In this document: in pieces, positions 30,842-37,616 of the stretch
Layout: each line of letters begins with the position of its first letter
Position numbering within the stretch: the stretch's first letter is position 1
Assembly: GCA_023388075.1 (NCBI GenBank)
Contig: JAEWGX010000065.1
Span: forward strand, 1 to 39,887
Source of the DNA: Pseudomonadota bacterium
Lineage (GTDB): Bacteria; Pseudomonadota; Gammaproteobacteria; Burkholderiales; Burkholderiaceae_E
DNA: 39,887 nucleotides
Direction of reading: 5' to 3'
Notes under the pieces: generated by a model
What the model was told of the DNA's origin: nothing
Seen by the model: only the letters and a program-made list of their open reading frames with translations
Database searches by the model: none
Made by a program: the position numbers and the translations under genes

Positions 30842-32179
30842 TCATCCGGCCGGCGGCGGAAAGTGCACCGCCGCCCGCAATCCGCCGAGCCGCCCGGAGC
30901 GGCCGAGCTCGAGCCGCGCGCCATGGCGATCGGCGATCGCCTTCACGATGGCGAGTCCGAGCCCGCTGCCCGCGGCGCTCGATGCCGCCAGCCCGCTGCG
31001 GTCGAAGCGCGCCAGCACCCGCTCGCGCAGCTCCGCCGCGATGCCGGGCCCGCTGTCCTCCACGGCCACCACGCCGCCCGGCTCGATCGAGACGTCGACC
31101 GCGCCGCCCCGCGGCGTGTACTTGACGGCGTTCTCGAGCAGGTTGCGCAGCAGGATCCCGAGTGCCTCGGGGTGGCCGGTCACCGTCGTCGCACCCGGCT
31201 GCCCGGCAATGCCCAGGTCGAGGTCCCGCGAGCGCGCCCGGGGCGCGATGTCGATGATCGCCTGCCGCGCCAGCTCGACCAGGTCGACCCCCTGCCGCGG
31301 CTCGGCGCTCGCGACCAACGCTTCCTGCCGCGCGAGCACGAGCAATTGCTCGACCAGCCTCATCGCCCGCTCGACGCCGGCAGCGAGCCGCTCGACCGCG
31401 TGGTGACGGGCCGTATCGTCCGGCGCCCGGCGCAGGTTCTGCACCTGGAGCGACAGCGCGGCGAGCGGCGAGCGCAGCTCGTGTGCCGCATCGGCAACGA
31501 AGTTGCGCTGCGCCTCGAAGGCGGCGGCCACGCGGCCGAGCAGCAGGTTCAGCTCGCGGACCAGCGGCCGCACCTCGTCGGGCAGGCCAGCCTCGTTCAC
31601 CGCGGAGAGATCGTCTGCGACCCGGCTGGCAACCTGCTGCCGGACCCGCGCCACCGGGGCGAGCGAACGCGTGACCACCCACCAGGTCACCAGCATCAGC
31701 AGCGGCACCATCAGCGCGATCGGACCGATGGTTCGAAGCGCCAGCTCGCCCGCCATGTGGCGGCGCACGTCGAGGTCCTGCGCCACCTGGATGACCCGCG
31801 TGCTGGTGCGCATCGAGTAGACGCGGTACTCGCCGTTGCCCGCGCGGATGTCGGAGAAGCCGAGGACGGCACGGTGCGGCAGCTCCAGGGCGCGGCTGGA
31901 GCGAAACACGAGGAGGCCATCCTGGGTCCACACCTGCACCGCGAAGTCGAAGCTCCCGAAGGCGTCCGGATCCTCGCCGCTGCCGCGATCGGAGAGCGGC
32001 ATGCCCGAGCGCAGCGACAGCGCCATCTGCTGCATGTTGTAGTCGAAGATCCGGTGCGTCTCCTCGAGGGCGGTGCGGTAGGAAACGACGCCCTGGATCA
32101 GCGCGGCGGCGACGATGGTCGCGAGAAGCGACCACAGCAGCCGCCCACGAAGCGAGCCCGGCAGGAACGACGCCTTCAC
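30842..32179 (-). CDS. Two-component sensor histidine kinase (QseC/PmrB-like)
   Basis: 445 residues from a GTG at 32179, 46 bases after the regulator's stop. TM1 ~13-33, periplasmic sensor ~34-150 with DFAVQVWTQDGLLVFRSS (the two-domain-sensor pattern of this group), TM2 ~150-170, HAMP-like linker ~172-225. Dimerisation domain: NFVADAAHELRSPLAALSLQVQ with phospho-accepting His233. ATPase domain: N-box NLLENAVKYTPRGG, G1 DSGPGI, G2 GSGLGLAIV. It autophosphorylates and passes phosphate to the adjacent regulator. Signal unknown. No strong ribosome site, so translation may be coupled to the regulator. Confidence 0.93.
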   Translation of the reverse strand: MKASFLPGSLRGRLLWSLLATIVAAALIQGVVSYRTALEETHRIFDYNMQQMALSLRSGMPLSDRGSGEDPDAFGSFDFAVQVWTQDGLLVFRSSRALELPHRAVLGFSDIRAGNGEYRVYSMRTSTRVIQVAQDLDVRRHMAGELALRTIGPIALMVPLLMLVTWWVVTRSLAPVARVRQQVASRVADDLSAVNEAGLPDEVRPLVRELNLLLGRVAAAFEAQRNFVADAAHELRSPLAALSLQVQNLRRAPDDTARHHAVERLAAGVERAMRLVEQLLVLARQEALVASAEPRQGVDLVELARQAIIDIAPRARSRDLDLGIAGQPGATTVTGHPEALGILLRNLLENAVKYTPRGGAVDVSIEPGGVVAVEDSGPGIAAELRERVLARFDRSGLAASSAAGSGLGLAIVKAIADRHGARLELGRSGRLGGLRAAVHFPPPAG

Positions 32180-32225
32180 CGCCCTGCCCCGCGGGCGGCT
32201 GACCGGCGGCAGCGTGCCGAGGCCG

Positions 32226-32906
32226 TCATGGCGACGACGGGTCCCCCTCGTCGTCCGGCACCCAGTAGCCGACGCCGCGGACATTGCGCAGGAGGTCGGC
32301 GCCGAGCTTGCGGCGCAGTCCGTGGACATGGACCTCGACCGCGTTGCTCGCCACGCCGTCCTTCCAGCCGTAGAGCTTCTCCTCGAGCTGGGCACGCGAC
32401 AGCACCGCGGCCGGCCGCGACACGAGCGCCTCGAGCACCGCCCATTCACGTGCCGACAGGATCACCGCGACGCCGTCCTTCGTGACCTTGCGCGAGAGCA
32501 GGTCCACTTCCACGCCGCCATGTCGATACGCCGGGCCGGCCCGGCCCGCGGCCCGGCGCAGCAACGCTCGAATCCTGGCGAGGAGCTCGTCGGGAACGAA
32601 CGGCTTCACCACATAGTCGTCCGCGCCCGCGTCGAGTCCGGCGACGCGCTGTGCCACCGCGTCACGCGCGGTAGCGACAAGGACCGGCACCGTCGATCGG
32701 CGCGCCCGCAACCGCCGCAGCACGTCGAGCCCGTCCATGCCGGGCAGGCCGAGGTCGAGAACCACCAGGTCGAATCGCTCGGCGCGCAGGACGTTGTCGG
32801 CGTGGCTGCCGTCGCGCACCCAATCGACGGCATAATCCTCTGAACGGAGCAGGTCGCAGGCGGCCTCGCCGATCATTTCGTCGTCTTCAACCAGCAGCAG
32901 GCGCAT
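32226..32906 (-). CDS. OmpR-family response regulator (QseB/PmrA-like)
   Basis: 226 residues. Receiver domain 1-115: acidic pocket Glu7/Asp8, phospho-acceptor Asp51 (VVLDLGLPGMDG), Thr79 and Lys101 (VVKPF). Winged-helix domain ~125-220: LSAREWAVLEALVSRPAAVLSR, then SNAVEVHVHGLRRKLG and VRGVGYWVPDD, typical of the QseB/PmrA/TctD branch. Partner of the kinase directly downstream. Start at ATG 32906; there is no usable ribosome site, and TATAGT (32919-32914) ends seven bases before it. Divergent from the GMC oxidoreductase, 60 bases away. Confidence 0.94.
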   Translation of the reverse strand: MRLLLVEDDEMIGEAACDLLRSEDYAVDWVRDGSHADNVLRAERFDLVVLDLGLPGMDGLDVLRRLRARRSTVPVLVATARDAVAQRVAGLDAGADDYVVKPFVPDELLARIRALLRRAAGRAGPAYRHGGVEVDLLSRKVTKDGVAVILSAREWAVLEALVSRPAAVLSRAQLEEKLYGWKDGVASNAVEVHVHGLRRKLGADLLRNVRGVGYWVPDDEGDPSSP

Positions 32907-32966
32907 GACCTTGACTATAGAGGCAAATACCGTGGACTGCGGCCCGGCGCCCGGATCCCGATACCG

Positions 32967-34643
32967 ATGAGCGCCGCCTGGGACTACATCGTGATCGGCG
33001 GCGGCTCGGCCGGTTGCGTGCTGGCCGGCAGATTGTCGGAGGAGCCGTCGACCCGGGTGCTGCTGCTCGAGGCCGGCCCGCCGGACCGCTCCGTGTGGAT
33101 CCACCTGCCGATCGGGTACGGCAAGACCATGTGGAGCCCCCGCTACAACTGGTGCTTCCACACCGATCCGGACCCCAACATGAACGGCCGGCGCATCTAC
33201 TGGCCGCGCGGCAGGACGCTCGGTGGCTCGAGCGCCATCAACGGCCTCATCTACATTCGCGGACAGCGCGAGGACTACGACGGCTGGGCGGCGCTGGGCA
33301 ATCCGGGCTGGAGCCATCCGGAGGTGTTGCCGTACTTCATCCGCTCCGAAGGCAACGTTCGCGGCGCGAGCGCCTGGCATGGCGGCGACGGCCCGTTGCG
33401 GGTCTCGGACATCGGAGCGCGCCACGAGCTGATCGAGGCGTTCATCGAAGGCGCGGAACAGGTCGGCGTGCCGCGCACGGATGATTTCAACGGGCCGGTG
33501 CAGGAGGGCGCGGGCTACTACCAGCTCACCACCTGGAAGGGCCTGCGCTGCAGCACGGCGACCGCCTATCTGCGCCCGGCCCGCGGACGCCGCAACCTCG
33601 CCGTGCGCTGCGAGGCGCGGGTGACCGGCGTCGTGTTGGAGAACGGGCGCGCGGTGGGCGTGCGCTACCTGCATCGGGGCGCGGAGCAGGTGGCACGCTG
33701 CGACGGCGAGGTGCTGCTCGCCGCCGGCGCGATCCAGTCGCCGCAGCTGCTGCAACTCTCGGGGATCGGCCCGGCGGCGCTCCTCGGCCGGCACGGCATC
33801 CCCGTCGTCCATGACGCCCCGGGCGTGGGCGCCAACCTGCAGGACCACCTGCAGATCCGGCTCTCGTACGAATGCAGCCGGCCGATCACCACCAACGATC
33901 AACTCAATTCGCTCGCCGGCCGCGTCGGCATCGGCATGCAGTGGGTGATGAGCCGATCCGGCCCGCTCGCGGTCGGCATCAACCAGGGCGGCTGCTTCAT
34001 GCGCGCGCTGCCGCAGGAAAGCGCGACGCCGGACATCCAGTTCCATGTCGCCACGCTCTCCGCGGACATGGCGGGCGGCAAGGTGCATCCGTGGTCCGGG
34101 TTCACGCTGTCCATCTGCCAGTTGCGACCCGAATCGCGCGGCCACATCCGCATCCGCTCGGCGGACCCGCTCGAGACGCCGGAGATGCAGCCTAACTACC
34201 TCGCCACCGATCTCGACCGGCGCACCGCCGTCGCCGGCATCCGCGCCGCCCGCTCGATCGCCGCGACGCCGGCGCTCTCGGCGTTGGTGAAGCGGGAGAT
34301 CAAGCCCGGCCCCGAGGCCACCGACGACGCCGCCCTGCTCGAGTTCGCCCGCAACAACGGCGCCACCATCTTCCACCCGAGCGGCACCTGCAGCATGGGG
34401 CCGGAGCAGGATCCGATGGCGGTGCTGGACGAGCGCCTGCGGGTGCGCGGCATCGAGGGCCTGCGGGTGGTGGACTGCTCGGCGATGCCGCGACTCGTGT
34501 CGGGCAACACCAACGCACCCGTCGTCATGATGGCCGAGAAAGCGGTCGACATGATCCGGGCGGACCGCGCCGGCCGGCCGACCGCCCGCGCCGAAGCGCA
34601 GGTGGCGGAAACGTCGGATCAGGGAATCCTGACGAGCCCGTAG
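32967..34643 (+). CDS. GMC-family FAD oxidoreductase (choline/alcohol dehydrogenase type)
   Basis: 558 residues, full length for the family. FAD-binding GxGxxG at 11-16 (GGGSAG), then LLLEAG at ~33. GMC signature 1 is seen as GRTLGGSSAINGLIYIRG (~86-103) and signature 2 as GAIQSPQLLQLSGIGP (~254-269). Catalytic His in NGATIFHPSGTCSMG near ~470 and the partner Asn in SGNTNAPVVMMAEK near ~513 are present. It oxidises an alcohol group; choline, alkanol or other substrates cannot be separated. Cytoplasmic. Divergent from the response regulator and overlapping the next gene's 3' end by 25 bases in convergence. Confidence 0.94.
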   Translation: MSAAWDYIVIGGGSAGCVLAGRLSEEPSTRVLLLEAGPPDRSVWIHLPIGYGKTMWSPRYNWCFHTDPDPNMNGRRIYWPRGRTLGGSSAINGLIYIRGQREDYDGWAALGNPGWSHPEVLPYFIRSEGNVRGASAWHGGDGPLRVSDIGARHELIEAFIEGAEQVGVPRTDDFNGPVQEGAGYYQLTTWKGLRCSTATAYLRPARGRRNLAVRCEARVTGVVLENGRAVGVRYLHRGAEQVARCDGEVLLAAGAIQSPQLLQLSGIGPAALLGRHGIPVVHDAPGVGANLQDHLQIRLSYECSRPITTNDQLNSLAGRVGIGMQWVMSRSGPLAVGINQGGCFMRALPQESATPDIQFHVATLSADMAGGKVHPWSGFTLSICQLRPESRGHIRIRSADPLETPEMQPNYLATDLDRRTAVAGIRAARSIAATPALSALVKREIKPGPEATDDAALLEFARNNGATIFHPSGTCSMGPEQDPMAVLDERLRVRGIEGLRVVDCSAMPRLVSGNTNAPVVMMAEKAVDMIRADRAGRPTARAEAQVAETSDQGILTSP

Positions 34644-35461
34644 CTGCTCAGCTGGGTCGGACGATCGTCCCCCTGGCCAGGCATGAAGGAGCGCGATCCG
34701 AGGAAGAACTTCCCGTTGCTCACGCTCACCAGCTCGACGTCGCTGGGCGCCTCGTTGATCGGTCGGATACCCAGGGCGCGGCAACCGGTGACCGACAGGT
34801 CCAGCGCGCGTCCTTCCTCGAAATCGCCGCTGCCGCAGCGGCCGTTGAGAAGCGCGAGGACGCCGTCCCGCGTTTCCGGCGTCGCCGCCCAGCGGTGGAT
34901 CCGGAAGTCGGCATCATAGGCATCGCTGGCGACCTTCGACTTGCCGGTGATGGTGAACGACCCCTCGCCGTGATAGGTGAGCAGCCGCGTGTTGCGCAGG
35001 CAGGCCTCCGAGCTGTAGACGGACGCGTCCAGCCGCCAGGTCTTGCGCGCATCGGTGAACTCGTAGACCCGCTTCACGTAGAGCGGCGGGCGGTGCGTCG
35101 CACCGGTCAGCGGAATGCACTGGCTGTCGTGCCAGCGGCCGTTGAGCGCGACCGGGCTGGGACGCACCGGCTTCTTGCCGCGGCGGCTGGAGCTCGAGGC
35201 GCTCTTGCGGCTGTCCTGCCGGGGCCGCGAGGCCGTGCTGTCGGTGGCGGCCGGTTTCGCCTGCCGTGCCTCCTTCGGCTTGGCGCGGGACGACTTGGGC
35301 GGCTGCTCGCCCACCGCGAAGAGTGCCGAGCCACTCTGCGCCGATGCGGGGCCGGCCAGGCCCGCGAGGGCTAGCGCGGCGGCGACCAGCAGGCTGCCCG
35401 GCAGCGACCCGCCGAACCCCTCCCGGATCGAGAGGGCGGATTCTCCGCGGGGTATGTCCAT
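34619..35461 (-). CDS. Secreted protein with APCDD1-like domain pattern
   Basis: 280 residues from the ATG at 35461, with GAAGG eight bases upstream. A signal peptide or membrane anchor at ~18-42 (SLLVAAALALAGLAG, cleavage after ASA). Residues ~43-105 are a disordered Lys/Ser/Arg-rich spacer. Residues ~106-280 form the folded part with four cysteines (115, 154, 209, 227). The order GRWHDSQC, LYVKRVYEF, WRLDASVYSSEACLR, LTYHGEGSFTITG, DADFRIHRW resembles the APCDD1 domain known mainly from animal Wnt inhibitors. That likeness is from memory of the pattern and moderately uncertain. Periplasmic or exported; function unknown. Convergent with the GMC gene. Confidence 0.75.
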   Translation of the reverse strand: MDIPRGESALSIREGFGGSLPGSLLVAAALALAGLAGPASAQSGSALFAVGEQPPKSSRAKPKEARQAKPAATDSTASRPRQDSRKSASSSSRRGKKPVRPSPVALNGRWHDSQCIPLTGATHRPPLYVKRVYEFTDARKTWRLDASVYSSEACLRNTRLLTYHGEGSFTITGKSKVASDAYDADFRIHRWAATPETRDGVLALLNGRCGSGDFEEGRALDLSVTGCRALGIRPINEAPSDVELVSVSNGKFFLGSRSFMPGQGDDRPTQLSSYGLVRIP

Positions 35462-35597
35462 GGTCTCGCCTTCCCACATGCTGCCCGCACCATACTGCGC
35501 GCCGGAAGGGGCCGGCAAGTTGGCCAGCGGCGTTGCCACGGCAACGAGGCTGTCCGGCCACAGGTGCGTGGTTGTGGTGCCGACGCGCTTCCCGGGA

Positions 35598-35618
35598 AGG
35601 GTACCCCCCCGGTGGTAC
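35598..35618 (-). terminator. Hairpin behind the CopD-like gene
   Basis: GGGTACC (35598-35604), 7-base loop, GGTACCC (35612-35618): a perfect 7-bp stem 57 bases past the stop of the CopD-like gene and upstream of the next minus-strand gene. The remainder of the 35462-35674 gap holds no clear element. Confidence 0.4.
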
Positions 35619-35674
35619 CCCTGCAACAAAAGTCAGCAGGGGTCCGTGGAGAAAGTCACGGTGCCGATGGCTTC

Positions 35675-36118
35675 TTAGGAGAGGAGCAGCACGCCCGCCA
35701 CCGCAAGCGCGCCGAGCACGAGGTTGAGCACGACCAGGCGGCGAATGCCGCCAAGCCGCGGCGCGACCGCAGGGAGGTCGCCCCTGGCGAGCGCCTGGCG
35801 CGCCGGACGAAAGAGACCCAGCACGATCCACAGGTAGACGAGCGTCATCACGACACCGATGCCGATCATCAGGTGCCAGCCGAGCGGAAGCGCCTGCGCC
35901 TGGAAGGTCGACAGCATGGCGATGCCGCTCGCCCAGATCAGCACGACGCAGACGGCGACCCAACCGAGGAAGCGGCCGAGCGTGGCGGTGACGAGCTCGG
36001 CGCGCGTCCGTCCTTCCAGCGCCCCGAGCGACGGATGCAGGCAGACCGCCGCGAAGAACATGCCGCCCAGCCACACGACGACGCCAGCCAGGTGCAGGAG
36101 AAGCAGGAAACCTTCCAT
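35675..36118 (-). CDS. CopD-like four-helix membrane protein
   Basis: 147 residues, four TM segments (about 2-22, 46-66, 79-102, 124-145). The first, LLLLHLAGVVVWLGGMFFAAVCLHPSL, carries the His and the W-x-GG-x-FF pattern shared by CopD and related haem- or copper-associated membrane proteins; a second His is at WHLMIGIG. It is short, comparable to stand-alone CopD-like proteins, and lacks a CopC partner nearby. Copper uptake or haem-linked redox are both possible. Inner membrane. Divergent from the nuclease gene, 45 bases apart. Confidence 0.85.
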   Translation of the reverse strand: MEGFLLLLHLAGVVVWLGGMFFAAVCLHPSLGALEGRTRAELVTATLGRFLGWVAVCVVLIWASGIAMLSTFQAQALPLGWHLMIGIGVVMTLVYLWIVLGLFRPARQALARGDLPAVAPRLGGIRRLVVLNLVLGALAVAGVLLLS

Positions 36119-36163
36119 GTCGCGTCCGCGTCGGGGTGGGCCGTCGATGATATCGTGGCCGCC

Positions 36164-36769
36164 ATGATCGACTCAGCCCTCCGCCGTCTCATGCAGGCGC
36201 TCGCCGCCATCGCGCTCCTGCTGTCGTCCGCCTGCCAGCCCCCCGATGCCGGCACCAGCCTGCCGGGTTCCCGTGGCCCGGCGGTCGCCACGCGCCCCGA
36301 CACTCGCGAGCTCCAGGCGATGCTCGCGGCTCGCGCCGTCCATGTGCAGGACGGCGACTCGTTCGTCGCGGTCGCCGACGACGGCACCCGGCTCACCGTG
36401 AGGCTCTCCGGCATCGATGCGCCGGAGCGGCGGCAGCCGTTCGCCGACCGCTCGCGACGAAACCTGCGCGACCTGCTGGAGAAGCAGTCGCTGAGGATCC
36501 GCGTCGCCAAGACGGACCGCTTCGGGCGGATCGTCGGCGAGGTGTACGTGGTGCACCCGGACGAGCGGACCGTGGACGCCGGACTCGAGCAGATCGCCGC
36601 GGGCTTCGCCTGGTACTTCAGGCGCTATGCCGACGACCTGCCGCCGCCACTGCGCGATCGCTACGCGCAGGCGGAGAGCCGGGCCCGCGACGGCGGCGCC
36701 GGCTTGTGGCGTGATCCGAAGCCGGAGCCACCCTGGGACTTCCGGCGACGCGGCAGCCGGGCACGATAG
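36164..36769 (+). CDS. Staphylococcal-nuclease-like (SNase/TNase) lipoprotein or exported protein
   Basis: 201 residues. Signal sequence ~1-24 ending in LLLSSAC, probably a lipoprotein with Cys24. The SNase domain covers ~55-180: VQDGDSF, then RLSGIDAPERRQPF with the counterparts of nuclease Arg35 (Arg80), Asp40 (Asp85) and Glu43 (Glu88), and DRFGRIVGEVYV with the Arg87 counterpart (Arg122). All catalytic positions are kept, so it is likely an active Ca2+-dependent nuclease facing the periplasm or surface. TATCGT ends seven bases before the ATG, and there is no ribosome site, so a leaderless start is possible. It converges on rlmB, 12 bases away. Confidence 0.92.
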   Translation: MIDSALRRLMQALAAIALLLSSACQPPDAGTSLPGSRGPAVATRPDTRELQAMLAARAVHVQDGDSFVAVADDGTRLTVRLSGIDAPERRQPFADRSRRNLRDLLEKQSLRIRVAKTDRFGRIVGEVYVVHPDERTVDAGLEQIAAGFAWYFRRYADDLPPPLRDRYAQAESRARDGGAGLWRDPKPEPPWDFRRRGSRAR

Positions 36770-36781
36770 TCACCCAGGCCG

Positions 36782-37591
36782 TCAACCCCGAGCCGCTGTC
36801 GCGAGCCTGCGGCGCACCGTCTCGTACAGCACCACGCCGGCCGCCACGGAGACATTCAGGCTCTCCACCCGGCCGAGCATCGGGATCGATACCAGCGCGT
36901 CGCAATGCTCGCGCACCAGCCGGCGCAGCCCCTTGTCCTCGGAACCCAGTACCCATGCGAGCGGTCCGCCCAGGTCCGCCTCGTAGAGCGACCCGGCCGC
37001 CTCGTCGGCGGTGCCGATGACGCGATAGCCGCCGAGCTGCAGATCCTCGATCGTGCGCGCGAGATTGGTGACCATCAGGTACGGGACGCTTTCGGCCGCG
37101 CCGCTCGCCGTGTGGATCACCACGTCGGTGAGCATGCAGGCATGGTCCTTCGGCGCCAGCACCGCGTCGACACCGGCTCCGTCCGCCACGCGCAGGCAGG
37201 CGCCGAGGTTGCGCGGGTCGGTCACGCCGTCGAGCAGCAGGAGCAGGGGCGGCGAGGCATCGGCAGGCATGGGCGCGGCGCCGGCCGCACCTGCGGCGCC
37301 CCCCTCCCGTGCCTCATGCCACCGCGTTGCCCGAGCGACGAGCTGCGCCAGGTCCGCCTTCGGCACGGTGGCCTCGGCCATCGCCACCACGCCCTGGTGG
37401 CGCTTGCCGGCGCACAGCCGGTCGAGCCGGCTGCCGCTCACCAGGTTGACGACGACCGACTGCCCGGCGGCGAGACGCTGCAGCTCTCGCGCTCGGTGAT
37501 CGTCGCGGTCGCGGTCGAGATAGAGGGTGCGGATGGTCCCGGGCGCCTGCCGCAGGCGCGCGGTGACCGAATGGAAGCCGAAGAGCAGCAT
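36782..37591 (-). CDS. rlmB: 23S rRNA (guanosine-2'-O-)-methyltransferase RlmB
   Basis: 269 residues, slightly longer than the usual ~245. SPOUT methyltransferase of the TrmH family; modifies G2251 of 23S rRNA. N-terminal L30e-like substrate domain ~1-90 (FGFHSVTARL, LDRLCAGKRHQGVVA), then the catalytic knot domain from ~115 with LLLLDGVTDPRNLGACLRVADGAGVDAV, LGSEDKGLRRLVREHCDALVSIPM and the closing SLNVSVAAGVVLYE motifs. The extra length is an Ala/Gly-rich linker around 95-113 between the domains. It follows rnr on the same strand by 25 bases, the common order in betaproteobacteria. Confidence 0.96.
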   Translation of the reverse strand: MLLFGFHSVTARLRQAPGTIRTLYLDRDRDDHRARELQRLAAGQSVVVNLVSGSRLDRLCAGKRHQGVVAMAEATVPKADLAQLVARATRWHEAREGGAAGAAGAAPMPADASPPLLLLLDGVTDPRNLGACLRVADGAGVDAVLAPKDHACMLTDVVIHTASGAAESVPYLMVTNLARTIEDLQLGGYRVIGTADEAAGSLYEADLGGPLAWVLGSEDKGLRRLVREHCDALVSIPMLGRVESLNVSVAAGVVLYETVRRRLATAARG

Positions 37592-37616
37592 GACGGCCCG
37601 TCGAAGGCGGGCGGCG

